Shown here: positions 1-5,355 of the stretch, piece by piece
How positions within the stretch are numbered: the first letter of the stretch is position 1
How the letters are laid out: each line of letters opens with the position of its first letter
Notes under the pieces: model-generated
Told to the model about the DNA's origin: nothing
The model's input: only the letters and a program-made list of their open reading frames with translations
The model's database searches: none
Source: an uncultured Acidaminococcus sp.
GTDB taxonomy: Bacteria > Bacillota > Negativicutes > Acidaminococcales > Acidaminococcaceae
Direction: 5' to 3'
Assembly (NCBI GenBank): GCA_900770265.1
Contig: CAAGJR010000117.1
Location: 1 to 6,789 of the forward strand
Length of the DNA stretch: 6,789 bases
Translations under genes and position numbers: made by a program

Positions 1-24
1 GTGTGAAAAAATGCTTTTTCACAC
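1..24. repeat. Perfect inverted repeat (hairpin) at the window edge
   Basis: Bases 1-10 (GTGTGAAAAA) are exactly complementary to 15-24 (TTTTTCACAC) around a 4-base loop ATGC, giving a 10-bp stem. No T-run follows on the plus strand, where the next bases are C-rich. On the minus strand any T-tail would lie outside the window, so whether it is a terminator for a gene to the left cannot be decided. The stem shares the TGTGAA/TTCACA core with the hairpin at 89-121. Confidence 0.6.
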
Positions 25-30
25 CCCCGT

Positions 31-57
31 CACTAGTCACTAGTCACTGGTCACTAG
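31..57. repeat. Tandem heptamer repeat (CACTAGT)
   Basis: Four consecutive copies of a 7-base unit are present: CACTAGT, CACTAGT, CACTGGT and a final partial CACTAG. There is one substitution, in copy three. The unit contains the palindrome ACTAGT, so the array reads almost the same on both strands and can form slipped structures. It is non-coding and sits between two hairpins downstream of the tRNA cluster. Function is unknown. It is too short and has no spacers, so it is not a CRISPR. Confidence 0.8.
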
Positions 58-66
58 CCGATGGAA

Positions 67-82
67 GCCAGCTCATGCTGGC
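67..82. repeat. Short perfect hairpin after the tRNA terminator
   Basis: GCCAGC (67-72) and GCTGGC (77-82) form a perfect 6-bp stem with a TCAT loop. On the minus strand it lies just past the tRNA-operon terminator hairpin at 89-121, so the two could act as tandem 3'-end structures. On the plus strand it is followed by AAATTTAA, a weak tail. Its role is not clear. Confidence 0.4.
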
Positions 83-88
83 AAATTT

Positions 89-121
89 AAGGCGCTGTGA
101 AGTATTATTTCACAGCGCCTT
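89..121 (-). terminator. Intrinsic terminator of the tRNA cluster
   Basis: GGCGCTGTGAA (91-101) pairs perfectly with TTCACAGCGCC (109-119). The flanking AA/TT extends the stem to 13 bp with a 7-base loop. Read on the minus strand it starts 13 nt after the CCA end of tRNA-Leu and is followed by TTAAATTT, a moderately U-rich tail. It is the obvious end point for the His-Gln-Lys-Leu transcript. The tail is not a strong U-run, so some readthrough is possible. Confidence 0.75.
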
Positions 122-134
122 TACTCTCTATGTT

Positions 135-218
135 TGGTGCGGCTGACAGGGCTTGAACCTGCACGTCATAGACACCAGATCCTAAATCTGGCGCGTCTGC
201 CAATTCCGCCACAGCCGC
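135..218 (-). tRNA. tRNA-Leu (anticodon UAG)
   Basis: The acceptor stem pairs GCGGCTG with CAGCCGC, with discriminator A and an encoded CCA (135-137). The anticodon stem CCAGA/TCTGG encloses the loop TTTAGGA, giving anticodon UAG, which decodes CUA and other CUN leucine codons. The 84-nt length and the extended variable arm mark it as a class II tRNA, which with this anticodon means leucine. It is the last gene of the four-tRNA cluster, 19 nt downstream of tRNA-Lys, and is followed by the terminator hairpin. Confidence 0.95.
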
Positions 219-237
219 ATTTTTGGGTAAAAAAAAT

Positions 238-313
238 TGGTGATCCACCCGGGATTCGAACCCGGGACACCCTGATTAAAAGTCAGGTGCTCTACCAACT
301 GAGCTAGTGAATC
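238..313 (-). tRNA. tRNA-Lys (anticodon UUU)
   Basis: The acceptor stem is GATTCAC with GTGGATC (one T-G pair), discriminator A and encoded CCA (238-240). The anticodon arm CCTGA/TCAGG carries the loop CTTTTAA, anticodon UUU, for AAA/AAG lysine codons. The T-loop TTCGAAT sits between CCGGG and CCCGG. Length is 76 nt, class I. It lies 3 nt downstream of tRNA-Gln. On its 3' side an 8-T run (minus strand) separates it from tRNA-Leu. Confidence 0.96.
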
Positions 314-316
314 ACT

Positions 317-392
317 TGGCTGGGGCAGCTGGACTCGAACCAACGCATGCGGGAGTCAAAGTCCCGTGCCTTACCGACTTGGCTATGCCCCA
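317..392 (-). tRNA. tRNA-Gln (anticodon UUG)
   Basis: The acceptor stem TGGGGCA/TGCCCCA begins with a U1-A72 pair, which is characteristic of tRNA-Gln. The discriminator is G and CCA is encoded (317-319). The anticodon arm CGGGA/TCCCG holds the loop CTTTGAC, anticodon UUG, for CAA/CAG glutamine codons. Length is 76 nt. Many Bacillota lack GlnRS and charge this tRNA with glutamate first, which would involve the gltX product encoded in this same window. That link is inference. Confidence 0.96.
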
Positions 393-407
393 AGATAAAA
401 AAAAAGG

Positions 408-484
408 TGGGGTGGATAGTGGGGATCGAACCCACGCATGCCGGAGCCACAATCCGGTGTGTTAACCGCTTCACCATATCCACC
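408..484 (-). tRNA. tRNA-His (anticodon GUG)
   Basis: The acceptor stem GTGGATA/TATCCAC is preceded by the tRNA-His-specific extra G(-1) at 484, which faces discriminator C73 at 411. CCA is encoded at 408-410. The anticodon arm CCGGA/TCCGG has the loop TTGTGGC, anticodon GUG, for CAC/CAU. Length is 77 nt including G(-1). It is the first gene of the cluster, about 23 nt after the predicted transcription start. A 9-T run (minus strand) lies just 3' of its CCA. Confidence 0.96.
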
Positions 485-513
485 ATTTGTCATCGTCACC
501 CGACGACTTTGTT

Positions 514-543
514 ATTTTAGCATAGAAAAGCAGATTCTGTCAA
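514..543 (-). promoter_or_regulatory. Promoter of the His-Gln-Lys-Leu tRNA operon
   Basis: Read on the minus strand there is a perfect -35 TTGACA (543-538), an 18-nt spacer and a -10 TAAAAT (519-514) preceded by TGC, an extended -10. Transcription would start near 507, leaving a leader of about 23 nt that can fold weakly (GTCGTC with GACGAT) before tRNA-His. The near-consensus sigma-A type elements fit a strongly expressed stable-RNA operon. No operator-like repeat is visible. Confidence 0.85.
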
Positions 544-560
544 CCATTTTTCCAAAAAAC

Positions 561-598
561 TTTTGTTTTTTTCTTCCCGTTTCCCGGAAAAAACAAAA
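561..598. repeat. A/T-rich inverted repeat overlapping the rpsI terminator tail
   Basis: TTTTGTTTTTT (561-571) is complementary to AAAAAACAAAA (588-598). One C-G pair and one mismatch (G-U on one strand) extend the stem inwards. The right arm includes the U-tract of the rpsI terminator, so the minus-strand transcript can form either the GC-rich terminator hairpin with a free U-tail or this second hairpin after it. It may backstop termination between rpsI and the tRNA promoter. Function is not shown by the sequence. Confidence 0.45.
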
Positions 599-629
599 AA
601 GAAACGCACCCCCAGCAGGAGTGCGTTTC
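590..629 (-). terminator. Intrinsic terminator of rplM-rpsI
   Basis: GAAACGCAC (601-609) and GTGCGTTTC (621-629) form a perfect 9-bp stem with a loop of about 11 nt. On the minus strand the stem is followed directly by six Ts, a G and more Ts (600 down to 588), a classic strong U-tail. It starts 28 nt after the rpsI stop codon and separates the ribosomal-protein transcript from the tRNA promoter. Confidence 0.9.
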
Positions 630-657
630 CAAAAACTTCCGGGGCCCCGAAGGGAAA

Positions 658-1050
658 TTATCTCTTGGAGAACTGGGAAGCCTTTCTTGCTTTCTTCAAG
701 CCGTATTTGCGACGTTCTTTTTCCCGAGGATCGCGGGTCAGCAGACCAGCTTTCTTCAGCAGAGGACGATAGTCAGCGTCCACTTTCAGCAGGGCACGGG
801 CAATACCATGACGGATTGCGCCAGCCTGGCCGGAGATACCGCCACCAACAACGTTGGCGATAACATCATATTTACCCAGGGTTTCGGTGGTATCCAGCGG
901 TTGACGAACCACCAGTTCCAGGGTCTTCAGGCCGAAGTATTCACTCAGTTCACGGCCGTTCACTACGATCTTGCCTTCGCCCGGAACAAGGCGAACACGG
1001 GCAACGGAGCTTTTACGGCTGCCGGTTGCATCATACGTAACTTTTGCCAT
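658..1050 (-). CDS. rpsI: 30S ribosomal protein S9
   Basis: Structural protein of the small ribosomal subunit. Its basic C-terminal tail reaches into the decoding region and contacts P-site tRNA. The 130-residue product has the family length and hallmarks: an N-terminal GSRKSSVARVRL segment (about residues 10-21), the GKIVVNGR strand, the glycine-rich GGGISGQAGAIRHGIARAL segment (about 69-87), DPREKERRKYGLKKAR, and the invariant terminal SKR. The start is the ATG at 1050, preceded at 8 nt by AGGAGA within a purine-rich stretch. It follows rplM by 20 bp, the usual bacterial rplM-rpsI pair, so it should be co-transcribed and controlled from the rplM promoter and leader. It ends in TAA, followed by a strong terminator. 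Nothing is missing or unusual in the protein. Confidence 0.98.
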   Translation of the reverse strand: MAKVTYDATGSRKSSVARVRLVPGEGKIVVNGRELSEYFGLKTLELVVRQPLDTTETLGKYDVIANVVGGGISGQAGAIRHGIARALLKVDADYRPLLKKAGLLTRDPREKERRKYGLKKARKASQFSKR

Positions 1051-1070
1051 TTTCTAGTTCTCCTCTCCTC

Positions 1071-1508
1071 TTAGCGAATATCGATGGTCAGAACTTCAGG
1101 CTTTTGTGCAGCATGAGGATGTTCAGAACCAGCGTATACATGCAGTTTCTTGATGATCTGATTGCCCAGACGGTTTTTGGGGATCATCCCGCGAACAGCC
1201 AGTTCAACCATTCTTACAGGGTTCTTTTCCAGCATTTCGCCAGCTTTGGTGTATTTGTCGCCGCCCAGATAGCCGGAATGACGGAAGTAAACTTTTTGAA
1301 CCAGTTTCTTGCCGGTCAGTTTCACTTTGGCAGCGTTGATGATGATCACGTTGTCACCGGTATCCATATGCGGGGTAAAAGTCGGTTTGTTCTTGCCGCG
1401 GAGCACCTTAGCGACTTCTGCAGCCAGACGGCCCAGAGTCTTGTCGGCAGCATCCACTACATACCATTTGCGTTCAATGGTAGCCGGGGTGGCCATGTAT
1501 GTTTTCAT
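1071..1508 (-). CDS. rplM: 50S ribosomal protein L13
   Basis: Large-subunit protein that binds 23S rRNA and acts early in 50S assembly. The 145-residue product shows the typical Firmicutes layout: a short N-terminal extension, then ERKWYVVDAADKTLGRLA (about 12-29), the LRGKNKPTFTPHMDTGD segment, INAAKVKLTGKK, the G-x-IPK segment, and SEHPHAAQKPE near the C-terminus. The ATG at 1508 is chosen because a strong SD, AGGAGG (about 1515-1520), lies 6-7 nt upstream and because the extension before the ERKW segment matches family members. It is the first gene of the rplM-rpsI unit, with its own consensus promoter and a structured leader of about 95 nt. Autogenous control by L13 is known for several bacteria; for this leader it is inference. 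Confidence 0.98.
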   Translation of the reverse strand: MKTYMATPATIERKWYVVDAADKTLGRLAAEVAKVLRGKNKPTFTPHMDTGDNVIIINAAKVKLTGKKLVQKVYFRHSGYLGGDKYTKAGEMLEKNPVRMVELAVRGMIPKNRLGNQIIKKLHVYAGSEHPHAAQKPEVLTIDIR

Positions 1509-1605
1509 CCTTATTCCTCCTAATAAAAACTCATAATCATTCTGTATCCAGTGATGAGTCTTTGGGGTACGGCCGGGGCTAACGGCACGGTCTCAAAGTG
1601 ATACC
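1509..1605 (-). promoter_or_regulatory. Structured 5' leader of rplM-rpsI (candidate r-protein leader)
   Basis: The untranslated leader between the predicted start (about 1604) and the rplM ATG holds at least two pairings on the minus-strand RNA. GGTATC near the 5' end pairs with GAGACC (one mismatch). The segment 1554-1563 pairs with 1525-1534 (ACTCAT with ATGAGT plus A-U/G-U extension), ending about 4 nt before the SD. A GC-rich piece (GCCG ... CGGC, about 1570-1590) lies between them. Position and compact folding fit the known class of ribosomal-protein leaders (Rfam has an L13 leader family in low-GC Gram-positives), but I cannot confirm the match by eye. Confidence 0.55.
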
Positions 1606-1610
1606 GTAAT

Positions 1611-1639
1611 ATTGTATAGTATATTACAGGTTCTGTCAA
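1611..1639 (-). promoter_or_regulatory. Promoter of rplM-rpsI
   Basis: On the minus strand a perfect -35 TTGACA (1639-1634), a 17-nt spacer and a -10 TACAAT (1616-1611) make a near-consensus sigma-A promoter. The -35 begins only 11 bp after the stop codon of the upstream ROK kinase gene. No terminator lies between, so rplM-rpsI may receive both readthrough and its own transcripts. Confidence 0.9.
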
Positions 1640-1650
1640 GGAAAAATCCT

Positions 1651-2547
1651 TTATCGCTTCTTTTCCTGGACCAAAAAGTTATACAGGGCACCGATCAGGC
1701 CGGCGTCGTTGCCCAGCTGGGCAAACGCCACGGTGGTATGGTCGTAGATCAGGGGGATCAGTTCCTTCTTCAGGCTGTCCTTCAGCATGGGTTCCAGCAG
1801 GTCCTGCTGGGCCATGATGCCCCCGCCCAGGATCACCCGCTCCGGATTCAGGATGTAGCAGATGCCGGCGATGCCGGTGGCCCACTGGTGGACCGTTTCC
1901 CGCAGCAGCCGGTGCAGGGCCTTGTCGCCGTGGCGCACCTGCTCGCAGATAATCTTGCCGTTCAGGGTAGAAGGCTCCACACCCTTCAGTCTGGCCGCCT
2001 TCTCCACCAGGGCCGAGACGGAGGCCGCATCTTCCCAGCGCACCCGTCCCCCCAGTTTGGCATAACCGGCTTCCCCGGCCGTACAGCTGCAGCCGGTCCA
2101 CAGCTTGCCGTCCAGGATGAACGCACCGCCGATGCCGGTTCCGAACGTCAGGCAGAACATGCTTTTGGCGCCCTTCCCCTGCCCATGCCAATACTCTCCC
2201 AGGGCCGCGCAGTTTACGTCATTTTCCACCCGACAGGGCAAATGCAGCCGGTTCGTCACCAGCTGCATGAGATTGACCCCGGTCAGGCCCGGGAAATGGG
2301 AGGCCGCATGCATCATTTCCCCTGTCCGGGGATTCACCATCCCGGCCATGGAAATGGCAGCCCCCTGGATCTTGAAATATTTCTGGTAGCTGCTGATGAG
2401 CCCCAAGATCTGTTCCAGGAAGGCGTCCACGCCGTCCGTGGCGATCTTGTCGGGGATGCTGTCCTTGTTGAACAGCCGGCCCCGGCTGTCCGCCAGACCG
2501 TATTTGATGGCTGTGCCACCGATATCCAGGCAGATGTATTTGTCCAC
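1651..2547 (-). CDS. ROK-family sugar kinase (glucokinase/BglK-like)
   Basis: Probable cytoplasmic ATP-dependent kinase phosphorylating a hexose or hexose derivative. Visible over 298 residues: the phosphate-1 loop DIGGTAIKYG (8-17), the catalytic-base segment VENDVNCAALGE (107-118, Asp110), the phosphate-2 motif TFGTGIGGA (134-142), the AGEAGY sugar-site segment (157-162), the adenosine motif LGGGI (240-244) and GNDAGLIGA (279-287). The canonical ROK zinc signature (GH followed by CxCGxxGC) is absent. The usual His of that site is Tyr162, a pattern I recall from beta-glucoside kinase BglK. There is no N-terminal helix-turn-helix, so it is a kinase and not a ROK repressor. The start is GTG at 2547; the AAAGGG overlapping the end of gltX is a modest SD, suggesting coupling across the 15-bp gap. 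Third gene of the helicase-gltX operon. The substrate cannot be assigned from sequence. Confidence 0.88.
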   Translation of the reverse strand: MDKYICLDIGGTAIKYGLADSRGRLFNKDSIPDKIATDGVDAFLEQILGLISSYQKYFKIQGAAISMAGMVNPRTGEMMHAASHFPGLTGVNLMQLVTNRLHLPCRVENDVNCAALGEYWHGQGKGAKSMFCLTFGTGIGGAFILDGKLWTGCSCTAGEAGYAKLGGRVRWEDAASVSALVEKAARLKGVEPSTLNGKIICEQVRHGDKALHRLLRETVHQWATGIAGICYILNPERVILGGGIMAQQDLLEPMLKDSLKKELIPLIYDHTTVAFAQLGNDAGLIGALYNFLVQEKKR

Positions 2548-2562
2548 GATGGCTCAGCCCTT

Positions 2563-4029
2563 TCAGTTCTGTGCTTTGATGAAAGCGATGGCTTTGTCCA
2601 GCCGTTCCAGGGTCTTTTCCCGGCCCAGCAGCACCATCACGTCGAACATGCCCGGGCTGAAGGTCCGGCCGGTCAGGGCCAGACGGGTGGGATGGATCAC
2701 CTTGCCCAGGGTGGTGCCCAGTTCTTCGGCCAGCTTGTTGTAGCAGGCTTCCGTGGTCTCCAGGTTGAATTCCGGCAGGGCAGCCAGGGCATCGTGTGCT
2801 TTCTGCAGCAGGTCAGCGGCTTCCGGTTTGAAGGATTTCTTTACACCCTTGGGATCGTATTCATCGAAATCCTTGAAGAAATAGCTGGAACCGTCGGCCA
2901 GTTCCACCAGGGTCTTCACCCGCACCCGGACCACATCCACCAGATGGTCGAAGTATTCCTGATGGGCCGGCAGGTAGTCGTCATCGATGAGCCCGGCCTT
3001 CTTGAAGAACGGCACGGCGGCGTCGGCGATTTCCCGCAGGGGCAGGCTGGACAGGTACTGGCCGTTCAGCCAGGTCAGCTTCTTCACATCATAGACAGCG
3101 GCCTTGTGGGACATCTTGCTGAAGTCGAACTGTTTCACCGTATCTTCCAGGGTGAAGATCTCTTCGTCGTTGCCCGGAGCCCAGCCCAGCAGGGTCAGGT
3201 AGTTGATGATGGCCTGGTGCAGATAGCCTTTTTCCCGGAATTCCTCCACGGAGGTGGCCCCGTGGCGCTTGCTCAGCTTGCTCCGGTCCGGAGCCAGGAT
3301 CATGGGCATATGGCCGAATTCAGGAGCCTTCCAGCCGAAGGCATCGTAGATCACCAGCTGCTTCGGAGTATTGGTCAGATGTTCTTCGGCCCGCAGCACA
3401 TGGGTCATGCCCATGAAATGGTCGTCCACCACCACGGCGAAGTTGTAGGTGGGGATGCCGTTGGTCTTCATGATGACGAAATCGTCGAACTGGTTCCAGT
3501 TGAACGTCACGTCCCCGTGGATCATGTCATGGACGGTGACGGTGCCCTCTTTCGGCAGTTTGATCCGGACGGAATGGGGTTCCCCGGCTTCCACCCGTTT
3601 CTTGGCTTCTGCAGGGTCCAGGTCGCGGCAGGTGCCGGCATAATGGAAGGGCTGCTTCCGTTTCCGCTGTTCTTCCCGCTGGGCTTCCAGATCGGCTGCG
3701 GTGCAGAAGCAGTAGTAGGCTTTGCCCTCGTCCACCAGCTGCTGGCAGTATTTCTTATACAGATCCAGCCGTTCGGACTGGTAGTAGGGGCCGTGGTCCC
3801 CGCCCACTTCCGGGCCTTCGTCCCAGTCCAGGCCCAGCCATTTCAGGCTGGTGATGATCTGGGAGACGGAATCTTCCTTCAGCCGATCCCGGTCGGTATC
3901 TTCGATCCGCAGGATCATCTTGCCGCCCTGGCTGCGTGCGAACAGCCAGTTGAACAGGGCCGTCCGGGCCCCGCCGATATGCAGATACCCAGTCGGGCTG
4001 GGGGCAAACCGTACACGTACTTCACTCAT
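2563..4029 (-). CDS. gltX: Glutamyl-tRNA synthetase
   Basis: Class I aminoacyl-tRNA synthetase that activates glutamate with ATP and charges tRNA-Glu. In organisms without GlnRS it also misacylates tRNA-Gln for later amidation by GatCAB. The 488-residue product has the FAPSPTGYLHIGGARTAL nucleotide-binding segment (8-25, HIGH-type motif HIGG at 17-20), RIEDTD (41-46), a CxC (C107, C109) and C134 where a zinc site lies in some homologues, and the KMSKS-type loop KLSKR (251-255). The all-helical anticodon-binding half ends in an AFIKAQN tail. I chose the ATG at 4029 over an in-frame GTG at 4038 because GGAGAGG lies 8 nt before the ATG and the GTG falls inside that SD. It lies 34 bp after the helicase gene and 15 bp before the kinase. 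No T-box fits in the short upstream gap. Confidence 0.97.
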   Translation of the reverse strand: MSEVRVRFAPSPTGYLHIGGARTALFNWLFARSQGGKMILRIEDTDRDRLKEDSVSQIITSLKWLGLDWDEGPEVGGDHGPYYQSERLDLYKKYCQQLVDEGKAYYCFCTAADLEAQREEQRKRKQPFHYAGTCRDLDPAEAKKRVEAGEPHSVRIKLPKEGTVTVHDMIHGDVTFNWNQFDDFVIMKTNGIPTYNFAVVVDDHFMGMTHVLRAEEHLTNTPKQLVIYDAFGWKAPEFGHMPMILAPDRSKLSKRHGATSVEEFREKGYLHQAIINYLTLLGWAPGNDEEIFTLEDTVKQFDFSKMSHKAAVYDVKKLTWLNGQYLSSLPLREIADAAVPFFKKAGLIDDDYLPAHQEYFDHLVDVVRVRVKTLVELADGSSYFFKDFDEYDPKGVKKSFKPEAADLLQKAHDALAALPEFNLETTEACYNKLAEELGTTLGKVIHPTRLALTGRTFSPGMFDVMVLLGREKTLERLDKAIAFIKAQN

Positions 4030-4035
4030 GCTAAG

Positions 4036-4044
4036 CACCTCTCC
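4036..4044 (-). promoter_or_regulatory. Ribosome binding site that fixes the gltX start
   Basis: On the minus strand GGAGAGGTG ends 6 nt before the ATG at 4029, with its GGAGAGG core 8 nt away. The alternative upstream GTG start (4036-4038) is part of this same purine run, so it would have no SD of its own. Confidence 0.75.
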
Positions 4045-4063
4045 ATTCGTATTTCTCTAAATT

Positions 4064-5314
4064 TTATTTGCGTTTCTGTTTCCGGGACGCTTCGGCGTAC
4101 TTCGTGCCCCGTTTGTTGGGCCCCACGGCGCTCTTGCCCCGTTTGGGGACCCGTTTCTTCTTGGGCCGGCTGGGGGGCTTCACCGTCCGGCGCACTTTCT
4201 CGCCGGCCAGGTTCTGCCGCTCCAGGGTGATGTTCAGCTTCTTCTCCAGGTTCTGGAGCCAGCGGGTCTCATCGGCCGTGTAGAACGTAATGGCCATGCC
4301 CTCGTTGCCGGCCCGTCCGGTCCGGCCGATCCGGTGCACATACCAGTCCGGATCGTGGGGGATATCGTAGTTCACCACCTGGGTGATGCCTTCCACATCC
4401 AGGCCCCGGGCCGCGATGTCGCTGGCCACCAGAATCTGGAGCTTGGCCTTGCGGAAGTTCTCCATGACCTGCCGCCGCTTGTTCTGGGACATATCCCCGT
4501 GGAGCACGTCCACGTTGAACCCTTCGCCCTGCAGCCAGTCGCACAGCTCGATGGCCCGTTCCTTGCTGCAGCAGAACACCAGCATCAGATAGGGATTGTA
4601 CCGGTGGATCAGGGAAGCCAGGGCCTCGGGCTTGTGGTCCTCGTTCACCTTGATGCAGATCTGCTCGATGGTGGACGCCGTGGCCTGTTTGGGTGCGATG
4701 TCGATGAGCATGGGGTTCGTGGTGATGCTCCGGGCCAGTTTCCGCACTTCCTCGTCCAGGGTGGCGGAACACAGCATGGTCTGGTGGACCTGGGGCATGA
4801 GGCTGAGCAGGGTCTCGATATCGTCTCCGAAGCCCTGGCGCAGCATTTCATCCACTTCGTCCAGCACCAGGTATTTCACCCCGCCCAGGCTGGTGTTGCC
4901 CTTGCGCAGGTGATCCAGCAGCCGTCCCGGGGTGCCCACCAGCACCTGGGCCTTGTGGCCGATCTTCCGTTTCTCTTCTTCGAAATCCCGGCCGCCGCTG
5001 ACGGTCAGGGTGTGGATGCCCGTATCCGCATCCAGTTTCCGGATCTCTCCCGCCGTCTGCTGGGCCAGCTCCCGGGTGGGAGACAGGATCAGGGCCTGGG
5101 CGTATTCCTTTTGGGGATCCACCTTATCGAACAGAGGGATCACAAAGGACAGGGTCTTCCCCACCCCGGTCTGGGCCCGGGCAATCACGTCCCGTCCGGC
5201 CAAAAGTGCCGGAATGGCACGCTCCTGGACGGGCGTGGGGATATCCTTCCCCGTGCGGTGGAGTTTCTCCACCATCGCCTCCTTGACCTTCAATTGGGCG
5301 AAACCTGCCGCCAT
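4064..5314 (-). CDS. DEAD-box ATP-dependent RNA helicase (DEVD variant)
   Basis: Non-processive RNA helicase likely acting in ribosome assembly, mRNA decay or cold adaptation. All core motifs are present in its 416 residues: a Q-motif region with F5 and PTPVQ (26-30), motif I AQTGVGKT (47-54), Ia PTRELAQQ (79-86), the GG pair (107-108), Ib TPGRLLD (128-134), II DEVD (152-155), III SAT (183-185), IV LVFCCSK (245-251), V ASDIAARGLDV (297-307) and VI HRIGRTGR (327-334). Motif II has Val154 where nearly all relatives have Ala. From about 370 the tail is short, disordered and strongly basic (Lys/Arg/Pro runs ending SRKQKRK), a probable RNA-binding extension. The ATG at 5314 follows AGGAGA at 7 nt. 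It has its own promoter and is first in the operon with gltX and the ROK kinase. It cannot be matched securely to CshA, DeaD or RhlE. Confidence 0.95.
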   Translation of the reverse strand: MAAGFAQLKVKEAMVEKLHRTGKDIPTPVQERAIPALLAGRDVIARAQTGVGKTLSFVIPLFDKVDPQKEYAQALILSPTRELAQQTAGEIRKLDADTGIHTLTVSGGRDFEEEKRKIGHKAQVLVGTPGRLLDHLRKGNTSLGGVKYLVLDEVDEMLRQGFGDDIETLLSLMPQVHQTMLCSATLDEEVRKLARSITTNPMLIDIAPKQATASTIEQICIKVNEDHKPEALASLIHRYNPYLMLVFCCSKERAIELCDWLQGEGFNVDVLHGDMSQNKRRQVMENFRKAKLQILVASDIAARGLDVEGITQVVNYDIPHDPDWYVHRIGRTGRAGNEGMAITFYTADETRWLQNLEKKLNITLERQNLAGEKVRRTVKPPSRPKKKRVPKRGKSAVGPNKRGTKYAEASRKQKRK

Positions 5315-5355
5315 TCGATCATCTCCTCTCGTTGTCTACTGAAATCGTACCCTTT

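Noticed and set aside
31..57. CRISPR-like array
   Set aside because: The 7-base units are contiguous with no spacers and no cas genes nearby.
438..863. 141-codon plus-strand frame over tRNA-His, the spacer and rpsI
   Set aside because: It overlaps a tRNA gene, a promoter, a terminator and rpsI in antisense, so it is a chance frame.
4030..4038. Upstream GTG start giving a 491-residue GluRS
   Set aside because: The GTG lies inside the SD sequence of the ATG at 4029, and the added residues MLS are not typical of the family.
4030..4063. T-box riboswitch controlling gltX
   Set aside because: Only 34 bp separate the helicase stop from the gltX start, too short for a T-box, and no antiterminator-like element is visible.
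1612..4230. 872-codon plus-strand open frame across the kinase and gltX genes
   Set aside because: It is exactly antisense to two well-supported genes, has a shadow-like composition rich in Gln, His, Val and Gly, has no recognisable domain, and its start lies in the rplM promoter. Long antisense frames are expected opposite GC-rich genes with few stop-making codons.
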